Positions 24,806 to 32,903 of a stretch of 64,000 nucleotides of DNA are shown here, piece by piece (within the stretch, counting starts at the first letter, position 1; each line of letters begins with the position of its first letter). A program made the position numbers and the translations under genes. The DNA comes from Nocardia sp. NBC_01730 (GTDB taxonomy: Bacteria > Actinomycetota > Actinomycetes > Mycobacteriales > Mycobacteriaceae), in the NCBI RefSeq assembly GCF_035920445.1, contig NZ_CP109162.1:1612001-1676000 (forward strand). The letters run 5' to 3'. The notes under the pieces are model-generated. The model searched no databases. It was not told the origin of the DNA and saw only the letters and a program-made list of their open reading frames with translations.

Positions 24806-25205
24806 ACGTTCGGAGACAAGCAGAGTCGAGGCTACGACCAGCGGGCACCCGGCTGCTCGGTGGCTTGTATTCGCTGGTCGCCACCGAGGTAGACGCCGCC
24901 GCGAAGCCGGATGCGTCGGTGCTCGACGTTGGGACCGGCCCCGGAAAGCTGTTGGCTCACTTGCGGTCCCGGCGTTCAGATCGGCGGTTGCACGGTGTCG
25001 ATCTGTCGCCGTGCACGATCGATCTCGCCGCGTGCAATCTCACGGGCGGCCCAGTCGAGCTCTTGGTCGGCGACGTCTGCGCACTCCCCTGTCCGACGAC
25101 AGCTTTGACCTGGTCGTCTCGAGCCTGAGCATGCATGAATGGCCCGATGTGGATCGGGCGGACGCCGAGCTGGCGCGGGTGCTGGTGGTCCGAGACACCG
25201 CGGCT
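24806..25205 (+). pseudogene. SAM-dependent class I methyltransferase, frameshifted
   Basis: Three frames must be joined to read it: FGDKQSRGYDQRA, then TRLLGGLYSLVATEVDAAAKPDASVLDVGTGPGKLLAHL...HGVDLSP...GDVCALP, then LSDDSFDLVVSSLSMHEWPDVDRADAELARVL. Motif I (VLDVGTGPG) and the acidic motif II are intact, but frame changes near 24850 and 25090 break the chain, and it peters out after VRDTAA. It is divergent from the MetE-like gene. Inactive unless the shifts are sequencing errors. Confidence 0.7.
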
Positions 25206-25214
25206 GATCCACCG

Positions 25215-26118
25215 AGGGCCGCGGCGGCCGTAGACGAATTGGCTCGCCTGGGCGTGGCTGCCTTGGCCGGGAGTATCACAACGTCGTGGCTCGCGCCGCT
25301 GCCGCCAGGGCCGACGCCCTCGGCCTGCCGTTCCTCTGCTCGTCAGCGGTTCTCGACGCGCTCACCGAACAGCCAACGGAATGGGTCGCGCGCGCCTCGC
25401 CCCGGCGCAGTCCCACGGCTGGCAGATCTACGCAGACTTCCTCCTCAGCGCGGGCCACAGTCGAATCGCCGTAGCAGCCGAGCCGAGTGTCTACTGGGCA
25501 TCTTGAGCCCGCATTCTGCAGGACTACCTCGCTCCACGCGGCGGCACCGTCATCGAACTCGACATGCGAGCACTCGCCCCCATTGCCGTGTGCGACGAAC
25601 TCGTCGACAATCGCGCGACAGCCCTCCTTCTTCTGGTCGGCCACCCGGAGCCGACAGTGTCGATCGTCAAGTCTGTTCGCCGCGACCAGCGCCTCGCCGA
25701 GATCATGATCGGTGCTCCGGCCGGGCAACCGGAGTTCGCCGAATGGGCGAGGTTGCTGGGCGACGACAGCGCCGCGATCCCGTTCTTGCGCTACCTGCCC
25801 GAGCGCCTCAGCCCACTCGGTGCACGAGTCGAGACGGCGCTGCGCGAGCGGCTGGCCGAAGCGCCCTCCTTCGTCGCCTTCGAGGGCTACGACACGGGCA
25901 CCGTCCTCGCCGATATGCTGCGTGCTCACGGCGAGGACCGGGCGCGCACTGCCGAATCCTGGCCGCGCGTCGCGGTCGAAGGCACCCGCGGGCAGATCCA
26001 GTTCTCCCGCACGCCAGGCATCAGCGTTTGGCAATGGGCGGCGAATGTAAATCGTTATCGCGCAGAGATTTCCGCTCGGACGGCGGAGTTTCCCGCCGCT
26101 CCGACCGGTTCCGGGTGA
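25215..26118 (+). pseudogene. Periplasmic-binding-protein-fold receptor, decayed
   Basis: The chain can be followed as ADALGLPFLCSSAVLDALTEQPTEWVAR (frame 1), then after a shift near 25395 LAPAQSHGWQIYADFLLSAGHSRIAVAAEPSVYWAS, a TGA at 25504-25506 in place of Gly, then ARILQDYLAPRGGTVIELDMRAL to EFAEWARLLGDDSAAIPFLRYLP, PSFVAFEGYDTGTVLADMLRAHG and EGTRGQIQFSRTPGISVWQW. This is the second half of a type 1 periplasmic-binding fold (leucine-receptor-like). A frame from ATG 25564 could make a 184-residue fragment, but at least one frameshift and one nonsense change separate it from its N-terminus. Confidence 0.65.
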
Positions 26119-26210
26119 TTCGAAGGCCGAGGAGGCGGACCGCTGCCGCTTTCGCGGATAGGATCGAATCCGGCCGAAGCGATGATTCGACTCTCGATAG
26201 GAGGTGTCAC

Positions 26211-26411
26211 GTGAGCAGGACAATTAGAATTCCCGCGGCGGAACTCGCCGACCATATCGGCGAGTCCGTCGTGGGGTACGGCGAACTTGCGCAGGCGGGC
26301 GTCGTGCAGCCGGGCGGCGACCTCGTGGTCGCGGTATTCGGGGTGGAGTCCAACCGGCGCGAGAAGTCGTTCACGCTGAGCCAGCTGGTCGAGCTCGAGG
26401 TCCCCGACTAG
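26211..26411 (+). CDS. Small hypothetical protein
   Basis: 66 residues from GTG 26211; AGGAGG lies 6 bases upstream, an excellent ribosome site. The chain (MSRTIRIPAAELADHIGES..., closing FTLSQLVELEVPD) has no membrane segment or known motif and reads as a compact alpha/beta microprotein. It stands alone between a pseudogene and a bidirectional terminator. Function unknown. Confidence 0.7.
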   Translation: MSRTIRIPAAELADHIGESVVGYGELAQAGVVQPGGDLVVAVFGVESNRREKSFTLSQLVELEVPD

Positions 26412-26436
26412 CCGCGGATCCCTCCAGCAGCGCAAA

Positions 26437-26476
26437 GACAGCCTGATGGAGCTGGGTCCAGGCCCATCAGGCTGTC
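26437..26476. terminator. Bidirectional terminator between converging genes
   Basis: GACAGCCTGATGG pairs with CCATCAGGCTGTC (13 bp, 14-base loop). It lies 25 bases after the plus-strand microprotein and 10 bases after the minus-strand membrane protein gene, serving both. Confidence 0.8.
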
Positions 26477-26486
26477 GGGTGCGATG

Positions 26487-26765
26487 TCAGCTGATCAGTG
26501 CGTTCATGATCGTTCCGGCACTGGTGGCGATGACGCCGCCGAGCATGCCGCCCGCGACCATTTTCGCCGAAGCGAGTGGACCGCCGTTCCATTTTTCCCA
26601 GGCGAATCTCCCGCCTGCGTACATAATTCCCGTCACGCCCGAAAGAATCACGAACCACGTGAAATATCGGACAAGTGTCAGGATTTTGTCCGAGTTGGGT
26701 GGAGCTTCGGGCTCGGGGTTGCCAATCTGAGCCATCAACAATTCTTCGATCGCCGTATTGATCAT
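26487..26765 (-). CDS. Small integral membrane protein, VirB2/TrbC-pilin-like layout
   Basis: 92 residues from ATG 26765 (GGGAGA 12 bases upstream); an ATG at 26783 would add six. A polar head rich in Pro and Glu is followed by helix ILTLVRYFTWFVILSGVTGIMYAGG, a short FAWEKWNGG loop and helix KMVAGGMLGGVIATSAGTIM. Two Gly-rich helices with a small basic loop are the plan of conjugative-pilin-like proteins found in actinobacterial mobile elements, but no other type IV secretion gene is near. Function not assigned. Confidence 0.6.
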   Translation of the reverse strand: MINTAIEELLMAQIGNPEPEAPPNSDKILTLVRYFTWFVILSGVTGIMYAGGRFAWEKWNGGPLASAKMVAGGMLGGVIATSAGTIMNALIS

Positions 26766-26945
26766 CGTTGATCTGTCTCCCATGCGTTGCCGCCGGACAA
26801 GCTATACGCAATCGCTATGACGATGGAAGTATCGCTATCCGCGCGCAATCCGTCAACCCTCCGACCGGCGGTCGACATGTGCCTGCGATCGATTTCGGTG
26901 CCGCCGAACCGGTGTCAGCTCGCCGAAGACGGGTAGTGCCTGGGT

Positions 26946-27224
26946 GTGAGCGACGATGTCACAGCACCCGGTGACCTGGATCCGGTGGCCGCGCGAGCGG
27001 TGATCGAGCAGGCCAAAGGGGCCGTGATGCTGGTCTACGGGCTCGACGCCGAGGAGGCGTTCGCCATCCTTCGGGTGCGCTCCCAGGAAACCAACACCAA
27101 GCTGCGGGTCTTAGCCGCCAAAGTAGCCGCCGAACTACCGTCGGTCGGCGTCCCCGCGGTCACCACCGAACTGCGCAGTAGAGTCACCCGCTTGCTGTCG
27201 ACCGCGCACGAACAACTCCGATAG
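26946..27224 (+). CDS. ANTAR-domain RNA-binding protein
   Basis: 92 residues from GTG 26946. LDPVAARAVIEQAKGAVMLVYGLDAEEAFAILRVRSQETNTKLRVLAAKV is an ANTAR domain, with its alternating Ala and aromatic signature (A..I.QAKG..M...G....AF..LR..SQ..N.KL). ANTAR proteins bind twin hairpins in nascent mRNA and prevent termination. No sensor domain is fused here, unlike the PAS-ANTAR protein at 57063, whose ANTAR segment is clearly similar; the two may be paralogues. Confidence 0.8.
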   Translation: MSDDVTAPGDLDPVAARAVIEQAKGAVMLVYGLDAEEAFAILRVRSQETNTKLRVLAAKVAAELPSVGVPAVTTELRSRVTRLLSTAHEQLR

Positions 27225-27348
27225 GCGCTTACAGACGGGGCGGGCACACCACACCAGAGATATCCTCATACATCCTGCTCGCTTGGACGAACCGGCCCTT
27301 TCCAAGGTTTCGGCGGACACATGGTTGTCCGGCAGGTGTCCGCAGGGT

Positions 27349-27705
27349 TTACCTGGTGGCCACCTCTTCTGCGCGACAGCGAACGCTCGACGGCAGCCAG
27401 GTGGTGCCGTCACTGCGGCGCGGGTAGGCGGCGCCCAGAAGCGGGGCGAGCTGAGTGGTGAACTTGTGCCACCCCGCGTCGTCGAGGGCGCTGCGGACCG
27501 GGCGCAATGCGGTGCCGGTTAACCCAGCCGTGTACCGGATTCTCGCCGGTGAGGCGCTGGAGAACCACTGCGACCGCATCGCGATATGTGCGGCGTCGTC
27601 CCCGGCGAGGAGGGTCTGCACCGCGAGGGTCATGACCCGATCCTCTCCGAGGCGGACACCAGGGTTCGGCTCGGCGGCCACTTGGAATGGAAACCGACTA
27701 GCCAT
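27349..27705 (-). CDS. Hypothetical protein, uncertain
   Basis: 118 residues from ATG 27705 (MASRFPFQVAAEPNPGVRLGEDRVMTLAVQTLLAGDD...). The composition is ordinary and the chain ends in a basic CRAEEVATR. No motif recognised. It is divergent from the small membrane gene at 27745 with 39 bases between starts. Coding is likely but not proven; no clear ribosome site. Confidence 0.4.
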   Translation of the reverse strand: MASRFPFQVAAEPNPGVRLGEDRVMTLAVQTLLAGDDAAHIAMRSQWFSSASPARIRYTAGLTGTALRPVRSALDDAGWHKFTTQLAPLLGAAYPRRSDGTTWLPSSVRCRAEEVATR

Positions 27706-27744
27706 CACGGTTTCGTAACGGCCGACTGTGGGTATCACGTAAAT

Positions 27745-27936
27745 ATGACGGATCACCGACCAACCCGGATCGCCGGTGTGGAACCGGGAACCGGCGCGCT
27801 CGCTTTGTCCACGTGCCTTGCCTTTTCGATCGGCATCGCAGCGATCACGCAGGCTGTGCTCCCCACCCTCGTGGCCTGCATCAGTATCATGGCCGGGCTC
27901 GCTCTCGTGCTGAACATCCTGCCGCACAAGGCATAA
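27745..27936 (+). CDS. Small two-helix membrane protein
   Basis: 63 residues from ATG 27745. A polar head (MTDHRPTRIAGVEPG) is followed by two short hydrophobic segments, ALALSTCLAFSIGIAAITQAV and LVACISIMAGLALVLNIL, ending PHKA. No family recognised. Confidence 0.45.
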   Translation: MTDHRPTRIAGVEPGTGALALSTCLAFSIGIAAITQAVLPTLVACISIMAGLALVLNILPHKA

Positions 27937-28030
27937 CGCGACCACCTCCGGCGTAGTCCAGCCGGCCCTTGCCCTCGGCCTCGAATCCTGGTGGCATCTA
28001 TCGAGATACCGGCGTTACTCGGAGGCGCGC

Positions 28031-28477
28031 ATGCTGTCGTTGCAGGAGATTTCGGATCGACTGGAGATCGAGGATCTGATGGTGCGGTATTCGCACGCGG
28101 TCGATACCAAGCAATGGGACCTGTTGGACGACGTGTTCACCCCCGACGCGCACATCGACTACTCGGCCATGGGTGGATCGGTGGGCGACCTGGCATCCAC
28201 GAAGAAGTTTCTCGCGTCGGTGCTGCCGAATTTTCCTGCATTCCAACACCTGATCAGCAACTCGTCCATCATCGTCGATGGTGACACGGCCACCGGACGC
28301 ACGATGTGCCACAACCCGATGATGGTGTCCGGCGGCGACGGTCCACCGAGCATGATGTTGTGCGGGTTGTGGTACCTGGACACATTCGTCCGAGTCGATG
28401 GGCAGTGGCGGATCAAGAAGCGGGTCGAGGAGAAGAGCTTCCTCTTCGTCGCGCCGTCGGCCCCAGGAATGAGTTGA
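28031..28477 (+). CDS. SnoaL-like / NTF2-fold protein
   Basis: 148 residues. The pattern is that of SnoaL_4 proteins: MLSLQEISDRLEIEDLMVRYSHAVDTKQWDLLDDVFTPDAHIDYS, a middle GRTMCHNPM strand and GQWRIKKRVEEKSF near the end. NTF2-like cones of this type include dehydratases, cyclases and small-molecule hydrolases; the Asp-His pair in the first third is often catalytic. Monocistronic here. Substrate unknown. Confidence 0.8.
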   Translation: MLSLQEISDRLEIEDLMVRYSHAVDTKQWDLLDDVFTPDAHIDYSAMGGSVGDLASTKKFLASVLPNFPAFQHLISNSSIIVDGDTATGRTMCHNPMMVSGGDGPPSMMLCGLWYLDTFVRVDGQWRIKKRVEEKSFLFVAPSAPGMS

Positions 28478-28910
28478 CCCGGGTCGGATCCGGCACGCTG
28501 GTCCGAACTCGCTCTCGACCTGGGGAGTCGAACGCTGATGCCGCGCAAGTGATCCTGCACCTCTGGACCTGCGATGCCGAACACCTGACGGCGGGGCGGC
28601 CGGTGTTCACGCGACTACCCGCCGTGACACATCGGTAGTCGCCGACGGACTCTCAGCGGCACGGTCCGCAGAGGTGCCACATGATCGCGTCGACGACATC
28701 GAGTCGGTCTCCGCGCACTTCCGTGGTCGCCGCTGCCGGACAGCAGCCCGCTCCAACGTTTCCTTCGTGGTGTCCTGCCGACCATCAGTGGTGGCATACG
28801 TCTCTCTGGATCCACGTCAGTCCGGGACCGGACACGAAACTGCGTCGCATTCCCATCGCGGAAGCACGCGATGGGCGAGGCGCGGCAGCCTCGCCCATCG
28901 TTGTCGAGAG
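28478..28910. other. Intergenic stretch, no gene seen
   Basis: 433 bases between the SnoaL-like gene and the converging KGG-repeat gene. Open frames here lack ribosome sites and family-like sequence. I see no RNA gene or strong hairpin. Confidence 0.4.
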
Positions 28911-29108
28911 TCAGCGGTTCCGGTGGCTGTTCTCGCCGCCGCGGCGCTTGGCCTCGGTGGGCTGGGCCGCAGCACCCTTCTTGCCTGCCTCGCTGGCACG
29001 CTTGGGATCGTTGTCGAAGCTGCCGCTGCTCGCCTTGCCACCCTGGCTGGCGATCTTGCGCTGCCGGTCTTCGTCCATGGCGGCAAAGCCGCGGTGGGCG
29101 TTGGCCAT
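28911..29108 (-). CDS. KGG-repeat stress-induced small protein
   Basis: 65 residues from ATG 29108, with AAGGAGGG 8 bases upstream. Very hydrophilic, with Gly-Gly blocks: KIASQGGKASSG, ASEAGKKGAAA and RRGGEN, with the family signature [KR]GG spaced about 20 residues apart. Related proteins (GsiB, KGG family) accumulate under stress and starvation and resemble hydrophilins. It lies 111 bases downstream of the GT87 gene on the same strand. Confidence 0.85.
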   Translation of the reverse strand: MANAHRGFAAMDEDRQRKIASQGGKASSGSFDNDPKRASEAGKKGAAAQPTEAKRRGGENSHRNR

Positions 29109-29219
29109 TGTGTCATCCCTCCTTGCCCCTCGGATGATTCCTTGCGGCGACGACAGGACGCCGTCACTGTGGGCGCTACCCGCGGATCCGGCGGGCAAAC
29201 ACAGCGGCGTACGCGGAGG

Positions 29220-30512
29220 TCAGGGCTGAGGGTTCGGCGTCAGTGCGTACCCGTCGCGCGGCCGATCCACATTTCGCGATGCCGCAGCCCGCCTTGTGCC
29301 CAGCAAGTAAAGCATGACCAGCACAACACTGAACCAGACATAGGTGTTGCCGATGACATGCTGCCATGGCGTCCATGCGGATTCCCGGTGCTCGCCGTCG
29401 GGCAGCCAGTTCTGCGGTCCGATCACGAACACCGCCGTCGTGACCAGGATCGTCACCCACCAGCCGATCGCCCGTCTCCCCGGAAGGCGGGTGGTATAGC
29501 CAACGAGGGCGAATAGCGCGGGCGCGATCCACACCCAGTGGTGCGACCAGGAGATCGGCGAGACCAGAAGGGTGAACACGGCGTTGATGGCCAGCGCCAG
29601 CGCGGGGAAGTCGGCCGCCCGGCGCATCGCGATAACGACCAGCACGAGCAGCAGGGCGCCGAGCACCAGCCAGACCGCGGTGAAGGCGGGTTCGGGCACC
29701 TCGAGCCGCGCGAAAACCGCCTGAATCGACTGGTTGGTGTGAAATGCCGACCCGCTCAGCCCGGACACGTTCCCGAGACCGCCGAACCAGTACTTGACCG
29801 ACTCCTTCGGCAGGATCGCGAAGCCGACCGCCGTAGCGGCCGCGCCGGTGACGGCGGCCGTAGCGGCGGCGCGGTAATCCCTGCGTACCAGGAAATACAG
29901 CACGAACGCCGCGGGTGTCAGTTTGATCGCGGCAGCGATGCCGATCAGCATGCCCCGGCGCCAACGAGGCTTGTGCGTCAGGCAGTCCGCGGCGACCAGC
30001 GCCATCAGCAGCAGGTTGACCTGACCGAAGTCCAGCGTCGAATGAATCGGCTCCAGCAGCAGTCCGAGAGGGGTCGCACATGCCGTCGCCCAGACCGCGA
30101 GCCTGCGCCGCGCCTCCTCCGGCCACACCCGCCGGGCGACCAGGTAGAGCGTGATCGCGAGCGCGGCCACTGAGGAGACGAAGAAGGTCAGGGCAGCCAC
30201 GTCCCAGGGCAGCATCGCGAACGGGCTCAGCGCGAGCGCGGCGAACGGCGGATAGATGAACGGAAGGCCGGCACCGATGGTGGTCTGCGGCAGCTGGCCG
30301 TACATATCGGCGCCGTGGCGCAGCGCGTCGACGCCCAGTCGATACACCTGCAGGTCGATGAACCCGCCAGTGATCTTGTGGAACGGCCAGACCGGCGTCA
30401 GGAGACAGAACGCGGAGAACGCGACTGAGAGGACAGGTGACAGCCGCACCGCACGCCCGAGTCGACGGTTCTGGGACATCGGCGTATCGGTGGTGGCCGT
30501 GACACTACTCAT
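29220..30512 (-). CDS. GT87-family polyprenyl-phosphate-mannose mannosyltransferase-like membrane protein
   Basis: 430 residues, about ten membrane helices. GT87 marks: FIDLQVYRLGVDALRHGADMYG (the catalytic Asp after the first helix), GLPFIYPPFAALALSP, HSTLDFGQVNLLLMAL, a GMLIGIAAAIKLTPA block and VSPISWSHHWVWIAP near the C-terminus. This is the plan of alpha-(1->2)-mannosyltransferases that use polyprenyl-phosphate-mannose to build mycobacterial PIMs and lipomannan outside the membrane. A start at 30479 is possible. Acceptor not assignable. Confidence 0.85.
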   Translation of the reverse strand: MSSVTATTDTPMSQNRRLGRAVRLSPVLSVAFSAFCLLTPVWPFHKITGGFIDLQVYRLGVDALRHGADMYGQLPQTTIGAGLPFIYPPFAALALSPFAMLPWDVAALTFFVSSVAALAITLYLVARRVWPEEARRRLAVWATACATPLGLLLEPIHSTLDFGQVNLLLMALVAADCLTHKPRWRRGMLIGIAAAIKLTPAAFVLYFLVRRDYRAAATAAVTGAAATAVGFAILPKESVKYWFGGLGNVSGLSGSAFHTNQSIQAVFARLEVPEPAFTAVWLVLGALLLVLVVIAMRRAADFPALALAINAVFTLLVSPISWSHHWVWIAPALFALVGYTTRLPGRRAIGWWVTILVTTAVFVIGPQNWLPDGEHRESAWTPWQHVIGNTYVWFSVVLVMLYLLGTRRAAASRNVDRPRDGYALTPNPQP

Positions 30513-30912
30513 CCGCGGCGACTATACCGACCCATGTCCGCCCGTTCAGCAGGTGGGAGGGGACATTCGGGCCGAGATCGAGTGCGCTGCACGCGTGACG
30601 GCGGCGAATACGGGTAAATCGCCAACAGTCCACGGCAGCAGAGGAGGTCGGCAATATGCCGGTAGCGGCGAGTGCAGCCCTGGTAGGTGCGGTGAGAGGC
30701 AGGCGGGCCGAGCAATGAAGACGCCCGACGCCGCGGACTACCGGGTGATCGCCACGGTGTACCCGTCGTCGGTGTTGCGCGCCCCGACCGGGCGGCGGCG
30801 TACGAGGCATTCGGCGCCGATCTGCGGACCGTCCGGGCGCAACTGAGAAAGTCCGCGGCGGCCCGCTGAAGATCTCCGTCGACGGAGACTCTCACGTGGT
30901 AGGAATGGGCTC
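30513..30912. other. Intergenic stretch, possible coding debris
   Basis: 400 bases between divergent genes. Around 30790-30869 one plus frame reads AYEAFGADLRTVRAQLRKS to a stop, which might be the tail of a lost gene; no start or family match. It should contain the promoters of both flanking genes. Confidence 0.35.
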
Positions 30913-31317
30913 GTGACCGACGACGAGATTGATCCGGAACTGATCGAGCTGGCCGGGAAGGTCTTCGACTTCGCTCGACGCGGTGACGCGGCGGGCCTGG
31001 CGACCTTCGTGGACGCGGGCGTGCCGGTGAACCTCACCAACGACGCGGGCGACACACTACTCATGCTCGCGGCGTATCACGGTCACGGCGATGCCGTCGC
31101 GACCCTGCTGGAGCGGTCCGCCGATCCGAACCGCGCCAATGACAAGGGCCAAACCCCGTTGGCCGGGGCGGTTTTCAAGGGTGAGACCGAGATCGTGCGG
31201 CAGCTCGCCGCAGCGGGCGCCGACCCGGACGCTGGCACGCCGTCGGCGCGTGACGCCGCCGTCATGTTCGGCAAGACCGAGGTGCTCGAGCTGTTCGGGG
31301 GCTCGGCGCCGCGCTAG
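30913..31317 (+). CDS. Ankyrin-repeat protein
   Basis: 134 residues from GTG 30913. Three to four ankyrin repeats: DFARRGDAAGLATFVDAGVPVNLTNDAGDTLLMLAAYHGHGDAVATLLERSADPNRANDKGQTPLAGAVFKGETEIVRQLAAAGADPD. Cytoplasmic; repeats of this size commonly act as a protein-protein adaptor. Its TAG stop overlaps the stop of the converging flavoprotein gene within CTAG at 31314-31317. Confidence 0.85.
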   Translation: MTDDEIDPELIELAGKVFDFARRGDAAGLATFVDAGVPVNLTNDAGDTLLMLAAYHGHGDAVATLLERSADPNRANDKGQTPLAGAVFKGETEIVRQLAAAGADPDAGTPSARDAAVMFGKTEVLELFGGSAPR

Positions 31318-32687
31318 CCCCGCTTCCGGACGGCGGTGACCGCTTTGCGGGCCGCCACCAGAACCGGGTCCCACACCGGTGAGAACGGTGGCGCATAACC
31401 GAGGTCCAGGGCTGTCATCTGCTCGACGGTCATCCTGGCGGTCAGCGCGACCGCGGCGATGTCGACGCGCTTGCCCGCGCCTTCGCGTCCCACGATCTGC
31501 ACGCCGAGCAGGCGGCCGGTGTGGCGCTCGGCGAGCATCTTCACCGTCATTGTCGCCGCACCGGGGTAATAGCCCGAACGACTTGTGGCTTCGACGGTGA
31601 CCGTCACGTATTGCACGCCCGCAGCGCGAGCGTCCTTTTCGCGCAAGCCTGTTCGCGCCACCTCCAGGTCGCATACCTTGCTGACCGCGGTGCCGACGAC
31701 ACCGGGAAAGGTCGCGTATCCCCCGCCGATCCCCGCGCCGATGATCTGGCCGTGCTTGTTGGCGTGGGTGCCGAGAGGGATATGACGTTCGCGGCCGGAG
31801 ACCAGATCGAGCACTTCGACACAATCGCCGCCCGCCCAGACGTTCGTCCGGCCGCGCACCCGCATGGCTAGATCTGTCAGCAGGCCGCCGTGCTCGCCCA
31901 GCGGCAGCCCGGCCGCGCGCGCCAGCTCCGTTTCCGGTCGGACACCGATACCGAGCACCACGACGTCGGCTGGGTATTCGGTGGTGTCCGCCACGACCGC
32001 GGCCACGCGGCCGTCGTCCCCGGTCCGGATTTCGGTCACTTCGGCATGGCACACGATCTTGATGCCCAATCCGCACATCGCATCACGAACCAGGGCACCC
32101 ATGTCCGGATCGAGGGTGGACATCGGCTCGGCGCCACGGTTGACCATCGTGACGTCGTAGCCACGCCGGATCAACGCCTCCGCCATCTCGACGCCGATGT
32201 AGCCGGCACCCACCACCACGGCGCGGTTGCCTTCGCCCCGCTCCAGCGTCTCGATCAGCGCCTGGCCGTCGTCGAGGGTCTGGACGCCGTGGACGCCGTC
32301 GGTGTCGATGCCGGGTAGCGGCGGGCGGATCGGGCGGGCGCCGGTGGCGATCACGAGGTGGTCGTAGGCCGTCCACGACTCGCCACCGGACGCGAGGTCA
32401 CGGGAGCGAACCCGGGAACCGTCGACGTCGATCTCGGTCACCTCGGTACGCAGTCGCAGGTCGATGTCGCGGGCGCGGTGTTCCTGGGGTGTGCGGGCGA
32501 TCAGGGCGTCCCGGTCGGCTACGTCGCCGCCGACCCAGTATGGAATACCGCAGGCGGAGAACGAAGCGAACCGGCCGCGTTCGAAGACGACGATCCCCAG
32601 CTTGCTCGTGTCCATCATCCTGCGCGCCTGCGAGGCCGCCGACATGCCCGTCGCGTCACCGCCGATGACCACCAGTCGCTCGCTCAT
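31314..32687 (-). CDS. FAD-dependent CoA-disulfide reductase / NADH oxidase-like protein
   Basis: 457 residues from ATG 32687 (a reading from 32750 is less likely). N-terminal FAD loop VVIGGDATGMSAASQARR, active-site FSACGIPYWVGG (single Cys as in CoADR and NADH oxidases), NAD loop AVVVGAGYIGVEMAEAL, FAD-binding NVWAGGDCVEV, and a C-terminal dimerisation domain GVQIVGREGAGKRVDIAAVAL ending LGYAPPFSPVWDPVLVAARK. The FSPVWDP ending is typical of CoA-disulfide reductases. It keeps low-molecular-weight thiols reduced or oxidises NADH. Converges on the ankyrin gene. Confidence 0.85.
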   Translation of the reverse strand: MSERLVVIGGDATGMSAASQARRMMDTSKLGIVVFERGRFASFSACGIPYWVGGDVADRDALIARTPQEHRARDIDLRLRTEVTEIDVDGSRVRSRDLASGGESWTAYDHLVIATGARPIRPPLPGIDTDGVHGVQTLDDGQALIETLERGEGNRAVVVGAGYIGVEMAEALIRRGYDVTMVNRGAEPMSTLDPDMGALVRDAMCGLGIKIVCHAEVTEIRTGDDGRVAAVVADTTEYPADVVVLGIGVRPETELARAAGLPLGEHGGLLTDLAMRVRGRTNVWAGGDCVEVLDLVSGRERHIPLGTHANKHGQIIGAGIGGGYATFPGVVGTAVSKVCDLEVARTGLREKDARAAGVQYVTVTVEATSRSGYYPGAATMTVKMLAERHTGRLLGVQIVGREGAGKRVDIAAVALTARMTVEQMTALDLGYAPPFSPVWDPVLVAARKAVTAVRKRG

Positions 32688-32903
32688 GGTCCTCACGCTA
32701 CGGCGGACAGCTACTGGGCGGGCGCCGGGGCGCCGGACGAACCCGGTCACCGCACATGCGCCGTGGGGTTATCTAGCTGTCCGGTTCCAATGTCGCCGCC
32801 ATTCGCGGATTTCCTGGTTGCCGTGCGATCTACCCGTGCGTACTACACACTGATCTTCTGACAAACGCGGTATGAGGGCAGCGTTTTCACCCGGGAGCAC
32901 GAT

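Noticed and set aside
28674..29516. 280-codon plus-strand ORF
   Set aside because: Shadow of the KGG-repeat and GT87 genes on the minus strand, both well supported.
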